Source of the DNA: DATMFV01 sp035555975
GTDB lineage: Bacteria; Verrucomicrobiota; Verrucomicrobiia; Chthoniobacterales; Chthoniobacteraceae
NCBI GenBank assembly: GCA_035555975.1
Contig: DATMFV010000085.1
Coordinates: forward strand, 1 to 64,000
Reading direction: 5' to 3'
Length of the DNA: 64,000 nt
Part shown: positions 18,633 through 26,910 of the stretch, one piece after another
Position numbering within the stretch: position 1 is the first letter of the stretch
Layout: every line of letters begins with the position of its first letter
Position numbers and translations under genes: made by a program
Notes under the pieces: model-generated
The model's database searches: none
Told to the model about the DNA's origin: nothing
What the model saw: only the letters and a program-made list of their open reading frames with translations

Positions 18633-19442
18633 CTATTGCCCCGGTGCATACGGGAAACGGGGGTGCCATGGGGCGCGGCTCAGTTCCACCAGATAGTCGG
18701 AGAGCCCGCGCGCGGCGGCTTCGAGAAATGTCTTTCCCTTCTCCGCCGTGGCGGTGTCCGGCGTTCCGGCGTAAGACTCCGGCATCAGCAGATGCCACGG
18801 CCTGATCCACGCGACCGGCCCTTCGGCAAGCGCGGGGAGCGTCGGCGTGTTCATCGCCGCCGGCCTGCGCGCCTCATCAACGACCCACTCCGGCGCGAGG
18901 TGCATCACCATGCTCGTCTCATAATCTCCGGCATGGGGCGAACGGTCGCCAAACAGCTCCTTGTGAACGCCGCCGTTCAGGTCGGGCGTCCCGCAGGCGG
19001 AAACAAAGACTTCCTGCTGGAAGCGGTCGTAAAGCCCTCGCAGCGCCGCCTGAAGCGTGGAGGTGTTGCCGCCGTGGGAGTTGGTGATCACCACCTTGCG
19101 AACCCCTTCCTCCACTGCCATGGCCACGAGATCGCCCAGCACCGCCATCAGCGTCTCCACCCGGAGGCGGCAGGCAAACGGGAACGCCTTGAAGTTGACA
19201 TTGTTGCCAAATGGCAACGGCGGAAGGCGCAGGACGCGCGCCCCTTGCGCGTTTGCCAGCCGCACCGCTTCGGCGGTGATGCCGCCGCCGATCACCGTAT
19301 CGGTCCCATACGGGAGGTGCGGCCCGTGCGGCTCCGTGGAACCGAGGACGATCATCATGACCTCCGGCGCGAAAGCGCGCAGCTCTTCAATGGTCATGGT
19401 TTCCAGCAGGCCGCTGGCTTTGGGGTAGGGAGCGCGTGACAT
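18633..19442 (-). CDS. creatininase-family amidohydrolase
   Basis: This 269-residue protein has the creatininase fold signature: LGSTEPHGPHLPYGTD (metal ligands Glu, His, Asp), ITNSHGGN and HAGDYETSMVMHL. Family members are metal-dependent amidases acting on creatinine or other cyclic or formylated amides. Creatinine breakdown is unlikely here; members next to sugar genes are common in Verrucomicrobia and Planctomycetes but uncharacterised to my knowledge. It starts 34 bp after the nitronate monooxygenase stop, so read-through from the heme operon is possible. It precedes fucI by 103 bp. The substrate is unknown. Confidence 0.85.
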   Translation of the reverse strand: MSRAPYPKASGLLETMTIEELRAFAPEVMMIVLGSTEPHGPHLPYGTDTVIGGGITAEAVRLANAQGARVLRLPPLPFGNNVNFKAFPFACRLRVETLMAVLGDLVAMAVEEGVRKVVITNSHGGNTSTLQAALRGLYDRFQQEVFVSACGTPDLNGGVHKELFGDRSPHAGDYETSMVMHLAPEWVVDEARRPAAMNTPTLPALAEGPVAWIRPWHLLMPESYAGTPDTATAEKGKTFLEAAARGLSDYLVELSRAPWHPRFPYAPGQ

Positions 19443-19476
19443 GGTTCCCGATCAAACAGGAGCGGGGGAGCGCGCG

Positions 19477-20907
19477 TCAAGCCTGCTGGCGCACCAGCAG
19501 CCGCTCGACCACCTCGGCGGCGGTATAGGCATCCTCCCCCGGTTTGAGAAAATCATCAATCAGGGAAAGATCCTCCCCGGCGGTCACCAGCGCCAGTTCC
19601 TCGTCGCCGTCGGCCTGGATCTGCCCGAGCCCGATCGTCGCGGTCAATCCGTTGCAGACACACTTCCGGTTGACCGTCTCCTCCACGCTCCCCCCCTTGC
19701 GAACATAGTCGTCCACCGGCTCGCTGGGGCAACGGTAGCCGATGGTCCCGTCCGGCCGCCGGTAGGCGCGGCGCAGGTAGCCGAGATCGCAGATCCGCTT
19801 GCGGTTCTGGTAAAGCGTTTTGTCGGAAAGCGTTCCCTCGATCTGCGCCACCTTCAACGGAAAACCGGTCGGGGAGGCGAAGGGATCGGTAAAGACGCCC
19901 GCCTTTCCTTCCCGGCTGAGATGGATCGCCCGCTCCTTCAACTCCGGCGCGATGCCCGATTCCCGGCTGAACGCAAACGGCGTTCCCGCCTGGATGCCTG
20001 CCGCGCCGAGCTGGAGCGCCTTCTCAAGCATGCCGGGGCGTCCGTACGAGCCCGCCAGCCAGAACGGCAGCCCGAGCGCCCGGAACTTCTCCAACTCCGG
20101 TTGATCGCGGGGGCCATAGACCGGTTCGCCCGCCGGGCTGAGCTGGAGCGTGCCGCGCGGCGGAGCGTTGTGCCCCCCGGCGCTCGGCCCTTCGATGACA
20201 AAGCCATGCACCGCGCCGTTCGACTTCCGCGCCAGCGTCGTGGCAAGCGTGGCCGAGCTGACGATCGCGATAAACCCGGGGCGTTTGAGTTGCGGCGGCT
20301 TGCCGTCAAAAAAGGTCGCCGGGTCAAACGAAGTGGTAAACTCCTCCCCCGGCAGCGCCCCTGCCACGTCGATCTTCAACTCCGCCCGCTCTCCCCGGGC
20401 GAGCCGATCGAGCGCTCCCGGGATGGTGCGCGGAATCCCTGCGCCCATCAGCACATAATCGACCCCTGCCAGCATTGCCCCATAGAGCGAAGCGAGGGTC
20501 GGGAACTGGATTTTCTCCAGCAGATTAAGCCCGACCACCCCCTTGTGCCCCTCCCGGGCGAGGAAGACCTCGGCGAAATTGGCCAGTACGGTGAGGTTGA
20601 GGAGGTTCTTCGAAAAATGGAGATTGGGCATGCCGCTTAACTTGAACGGCGCGTTTTTCGCCTTGCCTCCCGGGACGAAGTAGCGGGAGAGGACGCGCGC
20701 GGCGACCTCCGCAATCGGGAAATGCTGGAACGCCCGGCGCAGGTGTCCGTCGAGGTCGCCAAGCTGGAGACGGCGCGAAACCACCGTGGAAAGCGCCGTA
20801 CCCGCCACCACGCCGAGTTGCCCGGTCATGGAAACCGCCCGGGCCAGCGGCCAGCCGGAAACGGCGACGCCCATGCCCCCTTGAATAATGGAAAAGTTGG
20901 AGATCAT
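19477..20907 (-). CDS. nitronate monooxygenase-like FMN flavoprotein
   Basis: This 476-residue TIM-barrel flavoprotein belongs to the 2-nitropropane dioxygenase / nitronate monooxygenase superfamily: IIQGGMGVAVSGWPLARAVS at the start, DYVLMGAGIPRTIPG, EGPSAGGHNAP with the usual His, and AAGIQAGTPFAF. It is about 120 residues longer than a classical enzyme; the extra C-terminal part carries Cys residues (NRKCVCNGL). ATG 20907 overlaps the hemH stop by 4 bp, so it is the last gene of the heme operon. Its job there is unknown. It could detoxify nitronates under nitrosative stress, or be a flavin enzyme acting on an unsaturated acid or porphyrin; both are guesses. Confidence 0.8.
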   Translation of the reverse strand: MISNFSIIQGGMGVAVSGWPLARAVSMTGQLGVVAGTALSTVVSRRLQLGDLDGHLRRAFQHFPIAEVAARVLSRYFVPGGKAKNAPFKLSGMPNLHFSKNLLNLTVLANFAEVFLAREGHKGVVGLNLLEKIQFPTLASLYGAMLAGVDYVLMGAGIPRTIPGALDRLARGERAELKIDVAGALPGEEFTTSFDPATFFDGKPPQLKRPGFIAIVSSATLATTLARKSNGAVHGFVIEGPSAGGHNAPPRGTLQLSPAGEPVYGPRDQPELEKFRALGLPFWLAGSYGRPGMLEKALQLGAAGIQAGTPFAFSRESGIAPELKERAIHLSREGKAGVFTDPFASPTGFPLKVAQIEGTLSDKTLYQNRKRICDLGYLRRAYRRPDGTIGYRCPSEPVDDYVRKGGSVEETVNRKCVCNGLTATIGLGQIQADGDEELALVTAGEDLSLIDDFLKPGEDAYTAAEVVERLLVRQQA

Positions 20908-21968
20908 TTCTGTAAAAAGCTGTTGAAAAGGTCTTCGGTTTCGCCGCAGGGCGAGCCGGTGAAGTCGGTCACCATCCGTTGCAACGCTGTGACCCAGAGG
21001 GGGTGGTCGTTGAGACACGGGACGAGCGTGAAACGCTCTCCGCCCGCTTCCAGAAAGGCGTTGCGCCCCTGGATGCCAAGCTCCTCGAGCGTTTCCAGGC
21101 AATCCGCGACAAACGCGGGGGAAAGGATGACGAGTCTTTTGACCCCCGCCCGTGCCCGCCGCGCGATCTCGCGGTCCGTGTACGGCAACATCCACGGCTC
21201 CTTGCCTAGTCGCGATTGAAACGCCACGGAAACCTTGGCTTTCGGGACGGGCTGCCGCGCCAGAAAGGCCCGCACCGTGGCGAGGCATTGCGCGCGGTAA
21301 CAGGTGGCGTGGGCGGGGCTCGGGGCTTCGCAGCAGTTGGCGGTTTTCAGGCAATGGGAGCCGGTCGGGTCCGCCTTGCGCAGGTGGCGTTCGGGCAACC
21401 CGTGGAAGCTGAAGAGGAGATGGTCGAACGGCTCCTCCAGAAACGGCGCGGCGCTTTCGCTCAAGGCATGAAGGTAGTCGGGCGCATCATAATAAGGCGG
21501 CGCGACCCGCAGTCGGATGGAAGGAGCGTTCCTCGCCAGTTCCGCCCGCGCCGCTTCCACCGCCGTTTCGTAGCTCGACATGGCGTAGTGCGGAAAGAGC
21601 GGGATCAACAGCAACTCCTCCGTCCCCAGCCCGGCCAGTTTGCGGACTGCGGCGGCAATGGAGGGGTTGCGATAGCGCATCGCCAGCTCCACGGGGATCT
21701 CCACCCTTGCCTGAAGCGCCGCGCGGAGGCGTTGGCTGATCACGATCAACGGAGAGCCTTCCTCCGTCCAGATCGACTGGTAGGCATGCGAGGAAGCGTG
21801 CGGACGTTTGGGGAGGATGGTAAAATGAACGATGCCGAAGCGGATCGGCCACGGCGCGTCGATCACCCGGCCATCCATCAGAAACTCGCGCAGGTAGCGC
21901 CGTACATCGGGCACCGCCGGGGAATCGGGCGAACCGAGGTTGACCAGGAGCACCGCCTTTCGTTTCAT
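20904..21968 (-). CDS. hemH: ferrochelatase
   Basis: This 354-residue enzyme inserts Fe2+ into protoporphyrin IX, the last step of heme synthesis. Diagnostic motifs are LLVNLGSPDSP, the catalytic His189 in LLFSFHGLPERH, and VAFQSRLGKEPWM. Cys206, 212, 213, 223 and 228 are concentrated in one loop, as in Bacteroidetes-type ferrochelatases; an iron-sulfur cluster is possible but unproven. It overlaps hemY upstream and the flavoprotein gene downstream by 4 bp each, so the operon is translationally linked. Confidence 0.96.
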   Translation of the reverse strand: MKRKAVLLVNLGSPDSPAVPDVRRYLREFLMDGRVIDAPWPIRFGIVHFTILPKRPHASSHAYQSIWTEEGSPLIVISQRLRAALQARVEIPVELAMRYRNPSIAAAVRKLAGLGTEELLLIPLFPHYAMSSYETAVEAARAELARNAPSIRLRVAPPYYDAPDYLHALSESAAPFLEEPFDHLLFSFHGLPERHLRKADPTGSHCLKTANCCEAPSPAHATCYRAQCLATVRAFLARQPVPKAKVSVAFQSRLGKEPWMLPYTDREIARRARAGVKRLVILSPAFVADCLETLEELGIQGRNAFLEAGGERFTLVPCLNDHPLWVTALQRMVTDFTGSPCGETEDLFNSFLQK

Positions 21969-23377
21969 GACGCCATGGATGGGGCAGGGCGGTTGAGGTG
22001 GTCGGGTGAACGGAGGGACGAGGCGATTCGTCGCGCCACAGCTTCCCCGGCGAGGATCGAATCTCCCAATGAAATGCCGTCGCGGAAATGTCCTGCGAAA
22101 TGGAGCCCGGGAAGTTCGTCTTCGAGCCGGTTCATGAACGTCTTGAAGCGACCGAAGCCGACCTCATACTGCGGAATCGCCCTTTCAAAGGCGGCATGGC
22201 GGACAAAAAGCGGCTGGCCCTCGACCCCGAGGACAGGCCGCAGGTCCGCCAGGGCGATCTGCACCGCCGTCGCCGCGTCACACCGCGCCAGCGAGGGCGA
22301 CCGCATCCCGCCGAGGTAGCAGGTGAGCGCGACATGGCCTTCGGGAGCCCGGTTGGGAAAGAGCGAAGAGGAAAAGATGACACCGAGGAGGCGGCGCTGC
22401 TCGGCTTCGGGGATCAGCACGCCAAACCCGTCGAGCGGATGCGCCACCCGCTCGCGCCGGAACCCGAGGACGAGACTGGCCACCGGCGCATACGTCATTT
22501 CGCCGAGCAGCGCGAGCGGGCGAACGCTACCCATGGCCTCAAGCTCCATCCGGGCCAACTGGTAAGCGGGCGCGGCAAGCAGTACGGCGGAGTGCCGGTT
22601 CACCTGCCGTTCGCCACGGATGCCGATCTCCCACTCCGCGCCGTCAAAGGAAAGGTTCAGCACCGGCGAGCGGGTGCGGATCGACTTCCCCAGCCGTAGT
22701 GCGAGCGCATCGGTCAAGGTTTGCAGGCCGTCGGTGAAGGAAAACTTCCGTGCGCGTGTCTTCGGGATCTCCCCCCTTTTTCGTCGTGCCGCCGCCCCGA
22801 GAAACCGGCCGAGAATCAGCGATCCGTAACGCCGTTCCACCTCGTGCAGCCTGGGGAAGGCGTGCCGCAGCGACAAGCGTACCGGGTCGCCTGCATAGAC
22901 CCCGCCCACCATCGGGTTGATCGCATAGTCGAGAAACTCCCGCCCCAGCCGTCGGTTGACAAAGGCCGCGACGCTCTCCTCGCCCTCCGCCCTGGCTCTT
23001 GGAACCAGCATCTCCAGCGGCAGGCGCAGCTTTGTGCGGAACGAGAAAAGGGGGCTCCGCAGAAAGGTAGCCACCCCGCCGGGAACCGCCTGCGGCCTCC
23101 CGTTGCGCAGAATATAGCGATGCTTCGCCTCTGGCGACGAGTCGATCCGATGCCGATCCAGCCCGAGTTCGCGGACCAGGCCGCCGATCAGCGGCGAGGT
23201 ATCCAGAATCGTGTTCGGCCCCGCTTCCGCGAGGAAACCGTCGCAACTCTCGCTGCGGATCACCCCTCCCACCTGCGGGGCGGCTTCGTAGACGGTCACC
23301 GGAATGCCGAGGGCGGAAAGACGATGCGCCGCGCTCAACCCGGTGATCCCTCCCCCCACGATGGCAACCGGTTTCAT
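21965..23377 (-). CDS. hemY: protoporphyrinogen oxidase, HemY type
   Basis: This 470-residue FAD protein opens with the dinucleotide-binding motif VAIVGGGITGLSAAHRL and ends with the C-terminal FAD segment FAGHFRDGISLGDSILAGE. This is the HemY/HemG family that oxidises protoporphyrinogen IX (or coproporphyrinogen III) by six electrons. With HemN upstream and HemH downstream, the protoporphyrin route is expected. The characterised enzymes use O2, which is odd in an operon headed by an FNR-type site and containing oxygen-independent HemN. Another electron acceptor, or use at low oxygen, must be considered. Four-base overlaps link it to hemN and hemH. Confidence 0.93.
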   Translation of the reverse strand: MKPVAIVGGGITGLSAAHRLSALGIPVTVYEAAPQVGGVIRSESCDGFLAEAGPNTILDTSPLIGGLVRELGLDRHRIDSSPEAKHRYILRNGRPQAVPGGVATFLRSPLFSFRTKLRLPLEMLVPRARAEGEESVAAFVNRRLGREFLDYAINPMVGGVYAGDPVRLSLRHAFPRLHEVERRYGSLILGRFLGAAARRKRGEIPKTRARKFSFTDGLQTLTDALALRLGKSIRTRSPVLNLSFDGAEWEIGIRGERQVNRHSAVLLAAPAYQLARMELEAMGSVRPLALLGEMTYAPVASLVLGFRRERVAHPLDGFGVLIPEAEQRRLLGVIFSSSLFPNRAPEGHVALTCYLGGMRSPSLARCDAATAVQIALADLRPVLGVEGQPLFVRHAAFERAIPQYEVGFGRFKTFMNRLEDELPGLHFAGHFRDGISLGDSILAGEAVARRIASSLRSPDHLNRPAPSMAS

Positions 23378-24747
23378 ATCGTCCGGGAGAAGTGTTGCTG
23401 CGTTGAACGCGGGAGCGTGGCGTCGAAACGCATCGCCAGGTTGCGGATAAAGAGGCGGCCCGTTTCCGTCGCTTCCAGGCCCCAGGCAGTCTGGCGGATC
23501 AGCCCATCCTCCTCCAGATCGTCAAGCGACTGAAGCTCCGCTGAAAAATGAGCGCGGAAGTCGATGTGCAACGCTTCGGAAAGCGCGGAAAAATCGAGCG
23601 CTCCATCGCACATCAGCCGCATGATGGTCGCCCGGCGGATCTGGTCCTCCCGCGTCAGAAGGTAGCCGCGTGCGACCGGCGTCTCCCGCCGCTCCAGCGC
23701 CTGGTAGTAGTCCGAAAGCCCTTTATGGTTCTGCCAGTAGAGGCTTTCGATCTGCGAGATCGCCGACATGCCAAAGGAATAGATATCGGTGCCGCGGCGC
23801 GTGCTATAGCCTTGAAAATTGCGATGCAGCGTTCCGTTGCGTTGCGCGATCGCCAGTTCATCATCCGGCCGGGCAAAGTGATCCATCCCGATATAGGCAA
23901 AGCGATCCTCACCGGTCAGCGTTTCGATCACCAGCTTGAGAATGAGAAGCTTCTCCTCCACCGATGGGAGCGCCTTTTCAAGGAGCTTTTGCGACGGTTT
24001 GATCCACGGCACATGCGCATAGCTGAAGACCGCGAGTCGATCGGGCTCCAGCTCCAGCACGGCTTCCAGCGTCCGGGAAAACGAAGCGACGTTCTGGTGG
24101 GGGAGGCCGTAGATCAGGTCGACATTGACCGATGCAAACCGGTTGGCGCGCAGCCATTCCACCGCCTGGAGCGTCAGTTCGTACGGCTGAATCCGGTGAA
24201 CCGCCAACTGGACCTTCGGGTCAAAATCCTGCACGCCGAGCGATGCCCGGTTGAACCCCGCCTCGCGCAGCGCGACGATATGGTCGAAGCTCAGGCGCCG
24301 CGGGTCGATCTCCACGCCCCCCTCCATATCAGCGGCGATGCGAAAGCGGGAGCGGATCATCTCCCCCAGGCGGCGGAGTTCGTCGGGGCTCAGGAAGGTC
24401 GGCGTGCCGCCCCCGAGGTGGATCTGCACCACCTCGCGCTCCGGGTTGAGGGCGGGTAGCATCAGGTCCATCTCCTTCTCCAGCGCGTCGAGGTAGATCG
24501 CCCCGCTCGACTTTCGCGTCGTGATCACCGTGTTGCAACCGCAGTACCAGCAAAGCGATTCGCAGAACGGGATGTGAAAGTAGAGCGAGAGCGGCCGCTG
24601 CGTCCGGTTGTTCCTGATGAGTTCCCCCGCCAGTGTCGGCCATGCCAGTTCCTTGCTGAAGCGGGTTGCCGGAGGGTAGGAAGTATAGCGCGGCCCCGGG
24701 ATGTTATACTTCCGGACGAGATCAAGGTTGACGTTGATTCGGCTCAC
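23374..24747 (-). CDS. hemN: oxygen-independent coproporphyrinogen III dehydrogenase
   Basis: This 457-residue radical SAM enzyme decarboxylates two propionates of coproporphyrinogen III without oxygen. The cluster motif is C62-x3-C66-x2-C69, followed by the extra C71 typical of true HemN. LGGGTPTFLSPDEL, LGVQDFDPKVQ and YGLPHQN are family motifs, and the N-terminal PGPRYTSYPPATRF region and full length distinguish it from HemW. It lies 6 bp after hemE and overlaps hemY by 4 bp. Expression in low oxygen is expected from the FNR-type box at the head of the operon. Confidence 0.96.
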   Translation of the reverse strand: MSRINVNLDLVRKYNIPGPRYTSYPPATRFSKELAWPTLAGELIRNNRTQRPLSLYFHIPFCESLCWYCGCNTVITTRKSSGAIYLDALEKEMDLMLPALNPEREVVQIHLGGGTPTFLSPDELRRLGEMIRSRFRIAADMEGGVEIDPRRLSFDHIVALREAGFNRASLGVQDFDPKVQLAVHRIQPYELTLQAVEWLRANRFASVNVDLIYGLPHQNVASFSRTLEAVLELEPDRLAVFSYAHVPWIKPSQKLLEKALPSVEEKLLILKLVIETLTGEDRFAYIGMDHFARPDDELAIAQRNGTLHRNFQGYSTRRGTDIYSFGMSAISQIESLYWQNHKGLSDYYQALERRETPVARGYLLTREDQIRRATIMRLMCDGALDFSALSEALHIDFRAHFSAELQSLDDLEEDGLIRQTAWGLEATETGRLFIRNLAMRFDATLPRSTQQHFSRTI

Positions 24748-24753
24748 GGCGGG

Positions 24754-25830
24754 TTATTGAAAACGGCGGACGGTATCGACCACGCTGCCGATGTTCTCCA
24801 GCGGCGCGGCGGGCGGAACCCCGTGGCCAAGGTTGAAGAGGTAGCCGGGGCGTCCCCGCATCCGTTCCAGCAGGTCTCTCGTGGCGGCGCGCAGTTCGTC
24901 CGGGCTCAGGTGAAGCAGCAACTCCGGGGCGAGGTTTCCCTGGATGCCGACATGGCCCGGAAAGATGCGGCGGATTTCGCTCAGGTGGAGCTTCGGATCG
25001 AGGCTGATGACGCTCGCACCAAGTTCCAGCAACGGTTTCCAGCTTCGCGTCCCCTTGGAAAAAACGATCACCGGGACCTTCTTTTGAAGACCGGCAATGA
25101 TCTCGCGCATCCACCGGCCCGAACCCTCCCCGAAGAGCTCCGGTGGCAGCAACCCCCCATGGCTGTCAAAGATTTGTACCGCATCGACCCCGGCGGCGAT
25201 CTGTTGATCCAGGAAACGGGTGATGGCCAGTGTCAGTTTTTCAAACAGAAGCCGGAACGTCGCCGGGGCCTCCCTTAACAACTCCAGCGCGCGGGAGGGA
25301 TGTTTGCTGCTCCCGCCCTCCAGCATGAAGTTGGCCAGCGTCCAGGGCGAACCCGCGAACCCGAGGAGCGCGGTTTGCCCGCCCAACTGCGGACGGATCA
25401 ATGCCAGCGCCTTTGAAACATAGTCAAGGCGGTCTTCGATGGCTGAGGGCTCAAGCCGCCGGATGGCGTCGGCATCATTGAGCGCAAAGTCCATGGCGAT
25501 CCCGCCGGTTTCGCGGAAATGGTAGCCTTGCCCCATCGCTTCGGGGACGACGAGGATGTCGCTGAAAAGAATGGCTGCATCAAACCCGAAACGCCGGATC
25601 GGCTGCAACGTCACTTCACAAGCCAGTTCCGGCGTGCGCACCAGTTCCAGGAACGAATAGCTCTGCTTCAACGCGCGATACTCCGGAAGGCACCGCCCGG
25701 CCTGCCGCATCATCCAGATCGGCGGCCGGTCGGTCGGCAGACAATGGCAGGCATCCAGAAAACGCTGGCGGCTGGTCATCGGCGGGGGCGGCGAGGTGCG
25801 GGGACCGGTGAAGGTGAGAAGGTGGTTCAT
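24754..25830 (-). CDS. hemE: uroporphyrinogen decarboxylase
   Basis: This 358-residue enzyme converts uroporphyrinogen III to coproporphyrinogen III. The signature PPIWMMRQAGRCLPEYR is present, with FSDILVVPEAMG, GFAGSPWTLANFMLEGGSS and NLGHGVPP. The ATG at 25830 overlaps the stop of the hemerythrin gene (4 bp); an internal ATG at 25779 would also leave the whole domain. It feeds HemN, encoded next. Confidence 0.96.
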   Translation of the reverse strand: MNHLLTFTGPRTSPPPPMTSRQRFLDACHCLPTDRPPIWMMRQAGRCLPEYRALKQSYSFLELVRTPELACEVTLQPIRRFGFDAAILFSDILVVPEAMGQGYHFRETGGIAMDFALNDADAIRRLEPSAIEDRLDYVSKALALIRPQLGGQTALLGFAGSPWTLANFMLEGGSSKHPSRALELLREAPATFRLLFEKLTLAITRFLDQQIAAGVDAVQIFDSHGGLLPPELFGEGSGRWMREIIAGLQKKVPVIVFSKGTRSWKPLLELGASVISLDPKLHLSEIRRIFPGHVGIQGNLAPELLLHLSPDELRAATRDLLERMRGRPGYLFNLGHGVPPAAPLENIGSVVDTVRRFQ

Positions 25831-26207
25831 GCTCGGTTCGGGTAGACAATGGCGCGTTCCTGGTCCTGGTGATTGCGCAGGATCTCCAGCAGGACGATCT
25901 GTTCCGCGTCGGTTCGCAGATCGCCCCGGGAGAGTTTTTCCTTGATCTCAGCCAGCAGCCAGCGGATCTGCCGATGCTCCACCCGCATCACCGCCGTCGG
26001 GCCTTCGCTGGCGAGGCCGTTGGCTTCGTCAAAGTGCGGGAAGAGGACGTTCTCTTCATGTTCGATCAACCGCTCGAGCCGTTTGGCAAAAAGCAGGAAG
26101 GCTTTCAGCGCCTCCTTCGGCCCGCTTTCCTTGGCATCCTGTACGCATTGCAGCAGTCCGATCAACTCCCGGTGATCTTTCTCATATCGTTTGCGGATGG
26201 ACGCCAT
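25827..26207 (-). CDS. hemerythrin-like HHE domain protein, first gene of the heme operon
   Basis: This 126-residue four-helix protein has the spaced His/Glu pattern of the hemerythrin HHE domain (DHRELIGLL, IEHEENVLFPHFDE, VEHRQIRWLL, NHQDQERAIVYP), expected to bind a di-iron centre that senses or carries O2 or NO, or helps repair iron centres. It heads the operon with hemE, hemN, hemY, hemH and a flavoprotein gene. An FNR-type box is centred 42.5 bp before its start codon. No Shine-Dalgarno sequence precedes the ATG, and a class II FNR start site would fall next to it, so the mRNA may be leaderless. Confidence 0.85.
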   Translation of the reverse strand: MASIRKRYEKDHRELIGLLQCVQDAKESGPKEALKAFLLFAKRLERLIEHEENVLFPHFDEANGLASEGPTAVMRVEHRQIRWLLAEIKEKLSRGDLRTDAEQIVLLEILRNHQDQERAIVYPNRA

Positions 26208-26242
26208 GTCATGACTTTAGGCTCCCGGGGCGCATGGCTTCC

Positions 26243-26256
26243 TTGACCCAGATCAA
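26243..26256. promoter_or_regulatory. FNR/DNR-type box before the hemerythrin-heme operon
   Basis: TTGACCCAGATCAA matches the FNR/DNR palindrome TTGAT-N4-ATCAA at nine of ten fixed positions. The centre is 42.5 bp from the start codon of the hemerythrin gene. The same sequence, read on the other strand, stands before nrdD (36034-36047). No fnr/dnr gene is in the window, so the regulator is inferred. Confidence 0.8.
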
Positions 26257-26277
26257 TTCCATTGAAAAAGGGGAGCT

Positions 26278-26910
26278 TCATGCGCCGGGGTCGATCGCCG
26301 AATAGGTCTGGCCGATTGTTTCAGCCGTTTCCAGCGTGGCGAGGAGCAGCGCCGCGAGATCGGCCCGCGAAAGGGAGCCCCACCGGCCGGGGTCGGGCGA
26401 GAGAAGGGCGGTGTGCGATGCCGGGCGGTCGCGCAGCGCGCCGGGCCGGACAATCGTGTACGGCAACCCCGAGGCGGCAACATACGCTTCCGCCTTCGTT
26501 TTCGCTTCGAGGATCGCCCCAAGCGCCGCGAGAAGACGCTCCGACGCATAGGCCCGGCTCTCTCCGGCCCCGAGGGAACTGGTGATCACCAGTCGCGGCG
26601 TCTCGTTGCAGGCCACGATCGCATCGACCAGGTGAACCGTGCCGACGTGGTTCGGGTTCGGCTCGCCGGGCGTGCCGCCGAGGGTCGAGATGACCGCCTC
26701 GACCTCGCCGCAGCGCCGGTACGCCGCTTCGGTCGCCACCCGGTCCATGGCATCGCCGATCTGCATCTCGACCCCGAGCGCCTCCAGCGCGGGCGAGGGG
26801 GTGCGAACCATCGCATAAACCCGGTGCCCCTGCGCGCGGGCAAGTTTCGCGATCTCCAGTCCCGTCCCGCGCGATGCGCCGAGGAGAAAGAGCGTGGGAC
26901 GCCCGTTCAC
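26278..26910 (-). CDS. chuY: ChuY-like NAD(P)H-dependent anaerobilin reductase (SDR fold)
   Basis: This 210-residue single-domain Rossmann protein has the nucleotide motif GASRGTG near the N-terminus and the later SSLGAGES and YTIVRPGAL segments of the atypical SDR / biliverdin-reductase-B-like group. Size and fold match ChuY, which reduces anaerobilin made from heme by ChuW in E. coli O157. The start overlaps the ChuW-ChuX gene by 4 bp, which strongly supports this role. Alone, the sequence would only be called an NAD(P)-binding protein; the specific name rests on context. Confidence 0.75.
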   Translation of the reverse strand: MNGRPTLFLLGASRGTGLEIAKLARAQGHRVYAMVRTPSPALEALGVEMQIGDAMDRVATEAAYRRCGEVEAVISTLGGTPGEPNPNHVGTVHLVDAIVACNETPRLVITSSLGAGESRAYASERLLAALGAILEAKTKAEAYVAASGLPYTIVRPGALRDRPASHTALLSPDPGRWGSLSRADLAALLLATLETAETIGQTYSAIDPGA

